Source: Clostridiaceae bacterium (GTDB lineage: Bacteria > Bacillota > Clostridia > Tissierellales > Sporanaerobacteraceae). Taken from it: a stretch of DNA of 64,000 nt. Location: contig JAHXQP010000005.1 of the NCBI GenBank assembly GCA_019391515.1, forward strand, positions 1 through 64,000, given 5' to 3'. Positions 30,687 through 38,957 of this stretch are shown one piece after another (positions within the stretch are counted from its first letter, which is position 1; every line of letters starts with the position of its first letter). Position numbers and translations under genes: made by a program. The notes beneath the pieces were generated by a model. That model saw only the letters and a program-made list of their open reading frames with translations. It ran no database searches and was not told the DNA's origin.

Positions 30687-31394
30687 TTATTTTTTTAACT
30701 CTTTTTTAATCAATCCAATGACTTCATCAGTATTCATTACATAGCAATATATTATATTTAGTATTTTTAGCTCTGTTTCGTGTAATTCTTGACTAGCAGC
30801 AGCACAACAATTTTCAACAACAATAACTTCAAATCCTTCATCTGCCAAGCTTCTTACCGTTGAAGAAATACATTGATCTGTTACTATTTCTGTAACGACT
30901 ACAGTTTTAACACCCATATTTTTTAATAATATGGAATAATTTGTACCACTAACTACGCTATCAGTTGTTTTATTGACAACGATTTCATCTTTTATAGGTT
31001 TTAATTCATCAACTATTTGAGCAGCAAAAGAGTTTATATGCATTAACATTTCATTCCATCCTGGTTTTTTTTGTACTAAACATCTATCATTACCATTCTC
31101 TTTCAAACAAGCAATTCTTCCATGGGTTACTTCCAAATTATTTTTTCTGAAAAAATCCATCAATTTTTTAATATTAGGTATAACTACATCATGTAATCGA
31201 TTAAAATAAGGAGTCCATCTGTCATATTCTCCTCTTTCTTTGAATTCAGCTGCTTCTCCAAAATCCTTTAAGACAAATTCATTTTGCATATCTACCACTA
31301 ATAAAGCAGTAGTACTAGGGTCTAGATTTATACTTTCAGGGATACCTGCAGTTTCATAATAGAATGAAACATATTTATCCATTGTCCTTGTCAT
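30687..31394 (-). CDS. Isochorismatase-like cysteine hydrolase
   Basis: 235 residues. The catalytic triad of the family is visible: Asp35 in LLVVDMQNEF, Lys142 in VVNKTTDS and Cys175 in VTDQCISSTV. The cis-peptide region before the cysteine is also typical. Such enzymes hydrolyse carbamoyl or amide groups (ureidoacrylate, N-carbamoylsarcosine, nicotinamide). With the formamidase it may release ammonia in two steps. Confidence 0.85.
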   Translation of the reverse strand: MTRTMDKYVSFYYETAGIPESINLDPSTTALLVVDMQNEFVLKDFGEAAEFKERGEYDRWTPYFNRLHDVVIPNIKKLMDFFRKNNLEVTHGRIACLKENGNDRCLVQKKPGWNEMLMHINSFAAQIVDELKPIKDEIVVNKTTDSVVSGTNYSILLKNMGVKTVVVTEIVTDQCISSTVRSLADEGFEVIVVENCCAAASQELHETELKILNIIYCYVMNTDEVIGLIKKELKK

Positions 31395-31442
31395 TAAAAT
31401 CTCTCCTTTTTTAAAAAAATAAATTTAAAATATTCTGTCTTT

Positions 31443-31646
31443 TTAAAAATCAAAAAATTCATTATTTGGAATATTAAGTGCGTACATTAGTTTAAATAAA
31501 TTTTCATATGAAGGTCTACTTATGTTTTTCTCGATATCTACTAAAAAATCTAAAGATAAATCAATCATTTCTGCTACTTCTTTTAATGTGTAACCACGTT
31601 TTTTTCTGTATTTTTTTATAATATTTCCAATTTCTATTTTTTCCAT
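31443..31646 (-). CDS. XRE-family transcription regulator
   Basis: 67 residues, a bare helix-turn-helix domain (IGNIIKKYRKKRGYTLKEVAEMIDLSLDFLVDIEK). First gene of the reverse-strand amide operon, 48 bp before the hydrolase; AAAGGAGG upstream. Probable local regulator. Confidence 0.8.
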   Translation of the reverse strand: MEKIEIGNIIKKYRKKRGYTLKEVAEMIDLSLDFLVDIEKNISRPSYENLFKLMYALNIPNNEFFDF

Positions 31647-31734
31647 ATAAAAATCCTCCTTTTAAAAGTTACTGTCAGAATAAATTTTTGATAATTATTC
31701 ACAGTTGTATTGATATAAAAAATTTGGTAAAATA

Positions 31735-31770
31735 TTATCATAAAGCTTGTGGGGGCAAACTTTATGATAA
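31735..31770 (+). other. Hairpin in the divergent intergenic region
   Basis: TTATCATAAAG and CTTTATGATAA, 11-bp perfect arms around a G-rich loop (TGTGGGGGC). No gene follows at once; with the terminator at 31802-31835 it could delimit a small RNA. Speculative. Confidence 0.3.
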
Positions 31771-31801
31771 CTTACTAAGTACTTTAAACTATTAAGTTTT
31801 T

Positions 31802-31835
31802 ATAGCTGTTTCAATGGGGAAGAACAGCTATTTTG
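31802..31835 (+). terminator. Orphan terminator
   Basis: ATAGCTGTT and AACAGCTAT followed by TTTT. No ORF ends before it on this strand; it may terminate a short non-coding transcript. Confidence 0.45.
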
Positions 31836-31889
31836 GTAATTAATTTAATTAGTAGATGTTTTTGTCACCACCTTTTTATAAAAAATGAT

Positions 31890-31938
31890 AACGCATTATG
31901 CGTTGGTACTTATATAATACATCGCGTTATGCGTTAAG
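31890..31938 (+). promoter_or_regulatory. Promoter with paired XRE operators
   Basis: AACGCATTATGCGTT (31890-31904) is a near-perfect palindrome; TTATGCGTTAA recurs at 31928-31938. TATAAT (31913-31918) lies between them. Two related sites bracketing the -10 before a small repressor gene is a phage-repressor-like autoregulatory layout. Confidence 0.7.
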
Positions 31939-31953
31939 TCAAGGGGTTTTTTT

Positions 31954-32187
31954 ATGTTTTCAAAAAAAGTTTTTTCTAAACGTGTTAAAATGCTTCGAAT
32001 ATCTCATAATCTTAGCCAAGCTGATCTTGCCAAAATTGTTGGATTTTCATATAGTAGTGCTATTGGAGATATTGAAAGAGGTAGGAGAACAACTCCTATA
32101 GATAAAATTGTTGCTTTAGCGGATTATTTTGAAGTATCTGTTGATTATTTAGTTGGTAGAACAGATAATCCAGAAATTAATAAGTAG
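31954..32187 (+). CDS. XRE-family repressor
   Basis: 77 residues: HTH KRVKMLRISHNLSQADLAKIVGFSYSSAIGDIERGR, then the LADYFEVSVDYLVGRTD tail common in phage and conjugative-element repressors. AAGGGG before the ATG. Preceded by paired operators and followed by its own terminator. Confidence 0.88.
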   Translation: MFSKKVFSKRVKMLRISHNLSQADLAKIVGFSYSSAIGDIERGRRTTPIDKIVALADYFEVSVDYLVGRTDNPEINK

Positions 32188-32207
32188 ATAATTATTTTAA
32201 AGTGTAT

Positions 32208-32250
32208 AAGAAAGGATATTATTTTGAAAAATAATATCCTTTCTTAATAT
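32208..32250 (+). terminator. Terminator after the XRE repressor
   Basis: 18-bp arms AAGAAAGGATATTATTTT/AAAATAATATCCTTTCTT with almost no loop. Confidence 0.75.
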
Positions 32251-32383
32251 TTCTAATTTGAAAATATTTTTTATTACAGTGTGTTTACTTTATATGTATA
32301 ATATAGAAACTATGTTGATAACGAAAAGATAAGGTATTTATAAAAAATGAAAATATATTAATTCTAAAGGGGGTATTATATTT

Positions 32384-32887
32384 ATGAAAAACTTATCATT
32401 TAGTTTAAAACAAAATATTAATTACAAAAATAATAAGTTTTTTAAGCTTTATTTGTTTATTTTTTCTTTACTTAATTTAATATATGTATGTTTAGAAATA
32501 TATAATTTCAAATTAAGAGAATCATTTTCTTCATTAGGAAACTCACTATCATTAATCAAAGAAAAATATCCTTCAGAGTTTATTATGAGTACCAATATAT
32601 CTAAAGTTAATAATATTATAGTATATCTAATTTTTTTTATTAATTTATTTTGTTTTATTATTCTTATAAAAAAGAAATTTAATGTAAAAGGAAAACAATT
32701 TTTGACAATCCATACTATTTTTCTTTTTGTAAATTCTCTTATTAGCTATATACTTGCAGCTATTTTTTCAGTTCCTATTGGAAACCTAATTGAGCAACTT
32801 TTCATATCATACCTGATAACATTTATAGTTTTAATGTATTTTATTGTAAAAATTATATATCGAAAAGTTAAATTATTTATTAATTGA
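32384..32887 (+). CDS. Hypothetical four-helix membrane protein
   Basis: 167 residues, AAAGGGGG upstream. Hydrophobic segments near residues 23-40, 78-95, 107-125 and 135-155. Basic and Asn-rich; no family recognised. Single gene between two terminators. Confidence 0.6.
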   Translation: MKNLSFSLKQNINYKNNKFFKLYLFIFSLLNLIYVCLEIYNFKLRESFSSLGNSLSLIKEKYPSEFIMSTNISKVNNIIVYLIFFINLFCFIILIKKKFNVKGKQFLTIHTIFLFVNSLISYILAAIFSVPIGNLIEQLFISYLITFIVLMYFIVKIIYRKVKLFIN

Positions 32888-32928
32888 ATCGAGATAATGG
32901 GTAACTTATAATATAAAAAATAATAGTA

Positions 32929-32985
32929 AGATTCCTCCTGTTTTTCTATATAAGAAGTAGATAGGAAAATAAGAGGAATTTTTAT
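32929..32985 (+). terminator. Terminator-like hairpin
   Basis: GATTCCTC and GAGGAATT separated by ~30 nt, then TTTTA. The second arm also provides the GAGGAA before the ATG of the following remnant. Confidence 0.5.
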
Positions 32986-33285
32986 GTCTAAATTATTCCA
33001 TATACATTAGACAAAGATATAGCAACAGCATTAGGGCTAAATGAAGCAATAGTACTTCAACAAGTACATTATTGGATAGAGATAAATAAAAAGCATAAGA
33101 GGAATTGTCATAAATGTATAAATAAGCTAAACTTCTTCACTATTGAACATGCAGTAAATAAATTTAAAGAAGCGAGCAAAGCTATGAGAATTAGGAATCC
33201 TATAGCCTATTTAAAGGTGTGCATATACAACTCAATAAATGAAATGGCAGTGGATACAGACTCGGATATTTCAATATTCATATAA
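32984..33285 (+). pseudogene. Deleted phage-type replication protein gene
   Basis: ATG 32984 is followed by a stop after eight codons. From 33007 another frame reads LDKDIATALGLNEAIVLQQV then HYWIEINKKHKRN, the usual N-terminus of prophage replication-initiation proteins, and ends with RNPIAYLKVCIYNSINEM, a typical C-terminus. The centre is missing, so this is a frameshifted internal-deletion remnant of a prophage or integrated element. Confidence 0.65.
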
Positions 33286-33841
33286 TGGCAAAGTTATTCT
33301 AGTATTGAATCCATGATTTTCAATGCTATTAAATTTAACGGAGCCTTGGTGTAGTTCAATAATTTGTTTCACAATCAGTAAACCTAATCCATGGGATTTT
33401 TCTTTCTTATTATTTTCTTTAATATGTTCTGATAAAGGAGAATTCAGAAAGATTAATTGACTTTCTGGTGCACCAATGCCATTGTCAGAAATATCAATAT
33501 TAATATTTCTAGTATCCATAGTAATTTCTATCTGAATTTGGCATCCCTTTGGATTATGTTTCATAGAATTTAAAATAAGATTTCGAAAAGCTCGTTCTAA
33601 CAGTTTTATATCCCCGTGTACCATAGTAGAGGAAGGAATGGTGTCAGAAATAAAATTGAAGTCATATAGTTCATTGTATATTTCATGATTCATATAATCC
33701 ACAATAATTTCCCTCAGGATTTTCACAATAGAAATCTTTTTTCTTTCCATAGGGACTAGATTATATTCTAATCTAGATGTTAAGTTTAAATTGCTAACTA
33801 AGCTTTGAATTTGAGCGCTATTACTCTGAATTGGTGAGAGT
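33271..33841 (-). pseudogene. Histidine kinase C-terminal fragment
   Basis: About 190 codons: end of the dimerisation helix (SLVSNLNLTSRLEY), N-box FRNLILNSMKHNP, D-box DISDNGIG and G-box HGLGLLIVKQI. The phosphorylated histidine and sensor region are absent. The apparent start runs into hsdS DNA on the other strand, so the 5-prime part was removed when the hsdS segment arrived. Confidence 0.75.
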
Positions 33842-34454
33842 ATGAAAAATGACAAATTAATACCTAAAAGACGATTTAAAGAGTTTAAAAATGATGAAGC
33901 TATGGGAACAGCGTAAGCTGGGAGAGCTCACAGATGTTTATGATGGAACGCATCAAACTCCAAATTATACCGACAAGGGAATAATGTTTCTTTCCGTGGA
34001 AAATATTAAAACTTTACGGTCAGAAAAATATATTTCGGAAGAAGATTTTAAAAAAGATTTTAAGGTCTTTCCCGAAAAAGGAGATATTTTAATGACACGT
34101 ATTGGAGATATTGGAACAGCAAATGTAGTCGAGTCAAATGAGCCTAAGGCTTACTATGTGAGCCTTGCATTACTTAAGTATAAAGAATTAAATCCATATT
34201 TTTTAAAAGAGAGTATAGCTTCGGAAACAGTAAAAAATGAGTTATGGCATAGAACTCTACATATTGCATTTCCAAAGAAAATTAATAAGAATGAAATTGG
34301 TAATATTTCTATACTATACCCAAAATCAAAAGAAGAGCAAACTAAAATAGGGGAGTTTTTTGCCAACCTGGACAACCTTATCACCCTTCATCAGCGTATG
34401 TTATTTCTAATAAAAGTGGGAGGGAAAATTAATGAAGATAATAAGAAAAGATGA
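33842..34454 (+). pseudogene. Type I restriction specificity subunit hsdS, broken
   Basis: ATG 33842 opens MKNDKLIPKRRFKEFKND, but an extra base near 33900 shifts the frame; the rest reads WEQRKLGELTDVYDGTHQTP through one complete target-recognition domain to EEQTKIGEFFANLDNLITLHQR. It then ends abruptly, so the second recognition domain is missing. No hsdM or hsdR nearby. A fused recombinase gene overlaps its end. The last conserved codons coincide with an inverted repeat. Confidence 0.8.
34383..34404 (+). repeat. 22-bp inverted repeat, left arm (hsdS inversion site)
   Basis: Begins ACCCTTCATCAGCG and is the exact reverse complement of 35306-35327. It lies in the codons for the conserved TLHQR of hsdS, the usual place for recombination sites in phase-variable type I systems. 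Confidence 0.85.
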
Positions 34455-35296
34455 TTTATTTTTTTTATATTATGAGCAGTGGATAAAAGTTTATAAAGAG
34501 GGTGCTGTCAGGGAAATTACAATAGCAAAATATAGAATGACTTTAAAATGGGTGAAGGAATTGGCATCAACACCCAAGGTTTATGAATTAAATAGAACAA
34601 CATACGAGCAATTATTAAATGAATATGCCCTATATCATGAAAGACAAACAACCATGGATTTTCATCATCAATTAAAAGGAGCTATACTTGATGCTGTCGA
34701 TGATGAGTTAATAGAGAGAGATCCTACAAGAAAGGCAATTATAAAAGGTAAACCACCGAAAGAAAAGAAACCTAAGTTTCTAAATCAATTTGAACTGAAT
34801 ACATTGATTAGGAATTTGGATTTATCAGATGAAATCAATTGGGATTGGTTAATTCTTTTGATTGCAAAGACGGGGATGAGATTTTCTGAAGCCCTGGGAT
34901 TATAAGGGAAATGGTGGGTTTTTACCAACAAAGAATAAATCTTCAGTAAGGAAAATACAAATTGATTGGCAAACAACAAGTCAATTTGCTAGATTAGTCA
35001 AGGGTATGAATGAAAATGAACCAATTTTTGTTAATGGGAAGGTATATAATTCAACTGTTAATAATATTCTTGCTAGGCATTGCAAACAACTAGGAATACC
35101 AATAATATCAATCCATGATTTAAGACATACACATGCATCTTTACTTTTATTTGCAGGGGTCTCAATGGCTGGTGTTGCACGTAGGTTAGGGCATTCAAGT
35201 ATGACAACAACTCAGAAGACCTATTTGCATATTATTCATGAGTTGGAGAATCAAGATACAGATTTAATTATTAGATCAATATCGCAGCTAGTATAA
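34432..35296 (+). pseudogene. hsdS-associated tyrosine recombinase, broken
   Basis: First part (157 codons) has the SAM-like core domain: TIAKYRMTLKWVKELA, HERQTTMDFHHQLKGAI, DPTRKAIIKG, then the first catalytic block AKTGMRFSEAL with Arg. A short deletion then shifts the frame; it resumes with DYKGNGGFLPTKNKSSVRKI and carries HDLRHTHASLLLFAG, RRLGHSSMTTTQKTYLHI with the remaining catalytic His/Arg/His/Tyr. The family is that of the recombinases found beside invertible hsdS genes. A missing ~25 residues between the blocks makes it inactive as one chain. Confidence 0.8.
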
Positions 35297-35305
35297 AACT
35301 ATAAT

Positions 35306-35327
35306 ATAACATACGCTGATGAAGGGT
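35306..35327 (+). repeat. 22-bp inverted repeat, right arm
   Basis: Exact reverse complement of 34383-34404, 10 bp after the recombinase stop. No hsdS coding sequence follows on the reverse strand, so the partner cassette has been lost. Confidence 0.85.
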
Positions 35328-35414
35328 TCAATCAGAAAAAATCAATAAATTGTTAAGCTAGATCAGGCACAATTTTTGTAAGCTTAAGCAAGTTAGGGAA
35401 AGCACAAGAATATC

Positions 35415-35540
35415 TTGGGGATTCTTTCAACCATAACTTTCATAGGCATAATATTATGTATATTATATAGTTTTGGTTTATTTTTTGTAATAGCTATTGC
35501 TCTTATTGTATGGATAATCTTAAGAATCAAAAACAAATAG
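35415..35540 (+). CDS. Small membrane ORF or gene fragment
   Basis: 41 codons from TTG 35415: two hydrophobic stretches and a basic end (RIKNK). The frame is open upstream too, so it may be the end of a decayed protein. Otherwise the 35328-35700 gap shows only the terminator at 35615. Confidence 0.3.
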   Translation: MGILSTITFIGIILCILYSFGLFFVIAIALIVWIILRIKNK

Positions 35541-35614
35541 GGAAATAGCTATAGTTAAATCTTTGAAATCAATTAATGTTTTAGGACATAATCTATATTA
35601 TAAAAAGATTGATT

Positions 35615-35652
35615 AAAGACTGAGAGTGGTTCACTGCTCTCAGTCTTTCTAT
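35615..35652 (+). terminator. Terminator
   Basis: AAAGACTGAGAG and CTCTCAGTCTTT, perfect 12-bp arms, then TCTATTT. Confidence 0.8.
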
Positions 35653-35707
35653 TTATATTACATTTAAAAGAATTGACTTACAAAGCCAAGGAATATAAAA
35701 TTATAAA

Positions 35708-35795
35708 TACAAAGATAAAAACACGGCCTGGTTGGTAGTCCAGGCGTAGCATATCGCTATCAGTAACCTGCCTCCTTGGTTGTCCATTCTTTGTT
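35708..35795 (+). ncRNA. Probable yjdF riboswitch
   Basis: A structured-looking leader before the yjdF-family gene: GCCTGG (35726-35731) can pair with CCAGGC, then AGCATATCGCT forms a small hairpin, followed by TAACCTGCCTCC and GGTTGTCC. yjdF genes in Firmicutes are commonly preceded by the yjdF-motif RNA, which binds azaaromatic compounds and activates translation. Assigned from position and partial structure; the ribosome site AAGGAGG lies downstream at 35808-35814. Confidence 0.7.
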
Positions 35796-35820
35796 TATAT
35801 TATTTTAAGGAGGAATTAAT

Positions 35821-36240
35821 ATGAACAAAGTAGCATCAACATTAACGGTTTATTTTGATGGACAATTTTGGATAGGGGTATACGAACGTTTATCTGATGG
35901 AAAATTAGAAGTTAGCAAAACTACTTTTGGATCAGAACCAAAGGATTATGAGGTTTATAGCTTTATTCTTGAAAACTGGAGATATTTAAGATTTAGTCCA
36001 GCTATTAAAGATAATACTAAGGCTAATACAAAAATAAATCCTAAAAGGATGCAAAGGGAAATTAATAAACAATTAAAAAGTAAAGGTATGGGAACGAAAT
36101 ATCAAAAGGCATTAAAATTGCAACATGAACAAAATAAACTTGAGAGAAAGTCTTCAAGTAAAAAGAGAAAAGAAGAGAAAAAGAAAATTCAGTTTAAATT
36201 AAGGCAGCAAAAGAAAAAGGCTAAACACCGGGGTAAATAA
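35821..36240 (+). CDS. yjdF: YjdF family protein (DUF2992)
   Basis: 139 residues. N-terminal STLTVYFDGQFWIGVYER and WRYLRFSP are the YjdF signature; the last ~65 residues are strongly basic and helical (KRKEEKKKIQFKLRQQKKKAK), a feature of this family. Function is not established; association with a riboswitch for azaaromatics suggests a role in coping with such toxins. Confidence 0.9.
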   Translation: MNKVASTLTVYFDGQFWIGVYERLSDGKLEVSKTTFGSEPKDYEVYSFILENWRYLRFSPAIKDNTKANTKINPKRMQREINKQLKSKGMGTKYQKALKLQHEQNKLERKSSSKKRKEEKKKIQFKLRQQKKKAKHRGK

Positions 36241-36317
36241 ATTCTAAAAGAGCATAATCCAGATTATAGCAGATGGTATGAATTGGAGAAAGAAAATATT
36301 ATATAGGGGATGATTAT

Positions 36318-36794
36318 TTGAAAAAACTAATTATAGCAATATTTATTATATCTACTTTATTTTTAAATGGTTGCAATAAAAATGATATAAATGATAATGA
36401 AGGGAAGAATCTATATAATGATAATGAAAAAATAGTTCAGGATTATGATAATTTCAACTATTATTTTAGAAATAGTAAAGGGGAAAAGTCTAAGTTCGAA
36501 ATGAGTTTCAAGGTATTTTCAGGTACAGATACTCTTATGAAAATTAATGCTAATGATGGAGAAAAGTTAAATCTTAATTACAATATAAAACTAAAAAAAG
36601 GTAATTTTAAATTAGTATTAATTTCTCCAGATAATGAACTGAATATAATATCTGAAGGTGATGGGGATGGAACATATGAATCTATATTGAAAGATGGGGA
36701 ATATAGAATTAAAGCAGTAGGAAACAACGCTAAGGGAAGCATAAAGATTAAGGCTGATACTAATGCAAAGGTTAAAGTAATAGGGAGTAATTAG
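36318..36794 (+). CDS. Small lipoprotein
   Basis: 158 residues from TTG 36318. Signal peptide with lipobox FLNGC (Cys19), Asn/Asp-rich linker, then a beta-rich domain (LNYNIKLKKGNFKLVLISP, YESILKDGEYRIKAVG) that resembles an extracellular immunoglobulin-like fold. Unknown function. AGGGGATGA upstream. Confidence 0.65.
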   Translation: MKKLIIAIFIISTLFLNGCNKNDINDNEGKNLYNDNEKIVQDYDNFNYYFRNSKGEKSKFEMSFKVFSGTDTLMKINANDGEKLNLNYNIKLKKGNFKLVLISPDNELNIISEGDGDGTYESILKDGEYRIKAVGNNAKGSIKIKADTNAKVKVIGSN

Positions 36795-36877
36795 TTTAAA
36801 AAGAGTCTATAAAAGGGTTAAAAGTATTTCAATATTTTATCATTTACTTGAGTAACTATATTACCACTACACTTACA

Positions 36878-36928
36878 TTGACACAACAAAACTGTATCTA
36901 TATAATATATATGTAAGGATACAGTTTT
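36878..36928 (+). promoter_or_regulatory. Consensus promoter with flanking inverted repeat
   Basis: TTGACA (36878-36883), 17 bp, TATAAT (36901-36906): a perfect housekeeping promoter. AAAACTGTATC (36888-36898) and GATACAGTTTT (36918-36928) form 11-bp arms around the -10, so a repressor site is likely. Serves the aminotransferase gene. Confidence 0.8.
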
Positions 36929-36973
36929 AAACAAGTGGTACAAAGTCAAAGTAAAATATAGGGGGTATAGGAT

Positions 36974-38107
36974 ATGAAAAAGCCATTACTAATGACACCA
37001 GGTCCTACACAGGTTCATGAAGATGTGAGGCAGGCTATGGCAAAGAATATTACAAATCCAGATTTAGACCAAGATTTTTTTGAATATTATAAAGAGACTT
37101 CCAATAAATTAAAAAAGATCTTTAAAACAGAAAATGAAATTTTAATATTGTCTGGAGAGGGAATATTAGGTTTGGAAGCAGCTTGTACATCCCTTATTGA
37201 ACCAGGTGATAGAGTACTCTGTATAGCAAATGGTATATTTGGAAGAGGATTTAAAGATTTTGCTGAAATATATGGTGCAGAAGTAGTATATTTTGAAGGT
37301 GATCTTAGAAAAGCTATTGATGTAAAAGAATTAAAAGAATTTTTAGAGAAAGACAATGATTTCAAACTAGCTACATTAGTCCATTGTGAAACACCTTCAG
37401 GTATAACCAATCCTGTAGATGAGATATGTCTACTGCTTAAGGAATACAATATTTTAAGTGTAGTAGATTCAGTTTCAGCTATTGGTGGAGAACCTATAGA
37501 AGTGGATAAATGGCAAATGGATATAGTTCTATGTGGAAGTCAAAAATGTATTTCTGCATCTCCAGGTCTAACATTTTTAAGTATAAGTGAAGCAGCTTGG
37601 AATATTATGAAAAACAGGAAAACTCCTATTGCTTCATTTTATTGTGATTTAGCATTGTGGGAAAATTGGTATGAAGAGAAATGGTTCCCTTATACCCAAT
37701 CAATAAGCGATATTTACGGATTAAATTGTGCAGTAGATAGAATTTTACAAGGAGATAATTACATAGAAAGACATAGAAAAAATGGTGAAGCAGTTAGAAA
37801 AGCAATAACTAAAGCTGGATTGGAACTATATCCTTTGAGTGGGTTTTCCAATACAGTTACAACAATGATTGTCCCAGAAGGAACTACATTTAAGGAAATA
37901 AATAATCATATGCTAAAAGAACATAATATAATGATAGCTGGTGCCTTTGACTATTTGAAGGATAAAGTTATCAGGATAGGGCATATGGGAGAAAATTGTT
38001 ATGAAGAAAAGCTATACATCACATTAAAAGCATTAGATGAAACGTTTAAAACTTTTGGTGTAGAAATAAAAGGGAGTTTACATAAACACTTTGTAGATGA
38101 AATATAG
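36974..38107 (+). CDS. Class V aminotransferase (alanine-glyoxylate/serine type)
   Basis: 377 residues. Starts LLMTPGPTQVHEDV; LSGEGILGLEAA, DSVSAIGGEPIEVDKW and the PLP lysine in CGSQKCISASPG (about residue 190) define the family. Possible reactions include serine-pyruvate, alanine-glyoxylate or 2-aminoethylphosphonate-type transamination; the sequence does not decide. Monocistronic between its own promoter and terminator. Confidence 0.85.
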   Translation: MKKPLLMTPGPTQVHEDVRQAMAKNITNPDLDQDFFEYYKETSNKLKKIFKTENEILILSGEGILGLEAACTSLIEPGDRVLCIANGIFGRGFKDFAEIYGAEVVYFEGDLRKAIDVKELKEFLEKDNDFKLATLVHCETPSGITNPVDEICLLLKEYNILSVVDSVSAIGGEPIEVDKWQMDIVLCGSQKCISASPGLTFLSISEAAWNIMKNRKTPIASFYCDLALWENWYEEKWFPYTQSISDIYGLNCAVDRILQGDNYIERHRKNGEAVRKAITKAGLELYPLSGFSNTVTTMIVPEGTTFKEINNHMLKEHNIMIAGAFDYLKDKVIRIGHMGENCYEEKLYITLKALDETFKTFGVEIKGSLHKHFVDEI

Positions 38108-38135
38108 AGGCTAAGGCTTTAGAAATCTGGCAGTA

Positions 38136-38169
38136 AAAACAGGGTGATCCTTAAGGACCGCCCTGTTTT
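38136..38169 (+). terminator. Terminator after the aminotransferase
   Basis: AAAACAGGG and CCCTGTTTT, with inner GGTGATCC..GGACCG pairing. Confidence 0.85.
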
Positions 38170-38291
38170 CCTATAAAAAGTGAGAAAATATGGAGTAAAA
38201 CCTCTTATATTTGCTATAAAGGGTTAAGGTGTTCAATGGCATATGCTCTTACTAAATGGCTTTATACATAAGGATTTTTAAAAAAATATGG

Positions 38292-38957
38292 TTATTTTTC
38301 AAATAATCCTAATGCTTTATTCACATCTAGGACAAAGATGATACCTTTTCCAGGATGATTAATATTCAGTTTTTCTTTAATAGAATTTATTATTGATTCC
38401 GTTTTTTCAATTGTAGATAGGATTAGTACAATTTCTTTTTCTGGTTCTATTTCAATATTAAATAATCTTGCATTTTCTTTTGTTCCAGATCCTCTTCCAT
38501 GAATAACCGTACCACCTGTTGAACCAGCAGATTTAGCTGCTTCTAATACTTTATCTGACAACCCTTTATCAGTGATTGTAAATATTGCTTCATACTGCAT
38601 ATTATTCACACCTCGCTTTTTAGGATTTGGTATATATCTAAAGTTTTTAAGCCCTATACAACTTTTAATTGGCATAGAAAAAGATATACCATGGTTAGGT
38701 TTGTTAAATGAAAATTTTCTATTTAATTCATCAAAGATTGTATCTTCTAATTCTTTGTTAATAATCATCATAAGAATCTCTTTTCTAATTTCATTAAGCC
38801 CCAATATATCAAGCAAGTAATTATCAACTGTTCCCTTCCCTAAAAAGAAGGTTCCGCCAGTTACACCTAATTTTTTCGCCTCTTTTAAAATTTTGCTTCC
38901 ATTTTCAAAATCTACTATTATACAAAGTAACGAGTACTTTTCATCTATTAGATTCAT
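38292..38957 (-). CDS. Tandem PII-like protein
   Basis: 221 residues from ATG 38957. Two PII-like domains: residues ~8-105 (LLCIIVDFENGSKILKEAKKLGVTGGT) and ~120-220 (YEAIFTITDKGLSDKVLEAA, GSTGGTVIHGRGSGT). Each has the ferredoxin-like pattern with a TGGT turn, but the T-loop is atypical. The start lies inside the DUF1538 gene (17-bp overlap), so the two are translated together. Probably a nucleotide- or ligand-responsive regulator of that membrane protein. Confidence 0.8.
   Translation of the reverse strand: MNLIDEKYSLLCIIVDFENGSKILKEAKKLGVTGGTFFLGKGTVDNYLLDILGLNEIRKEILMMIINKELEDTIFDELNRKFSFNKPNHGISFSMPIKSCIGLKNFRYIPNPKKRGVNNMQYEAIFTITDKGLSDKVLEAAKSAGSTGGTVIHGRGSGTKENARLFNIEIEPEKEIVLILSTIEKTESIINSIKEKLNINHPGKGIIFVLDVNKALGLFEK

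Noticed and set aside
31898-32101. Alternative frame overlapping the XRE repressor
   Set aside because: No ribosome site, covers the operators, and the other frame has a clear helix-turn-helix.
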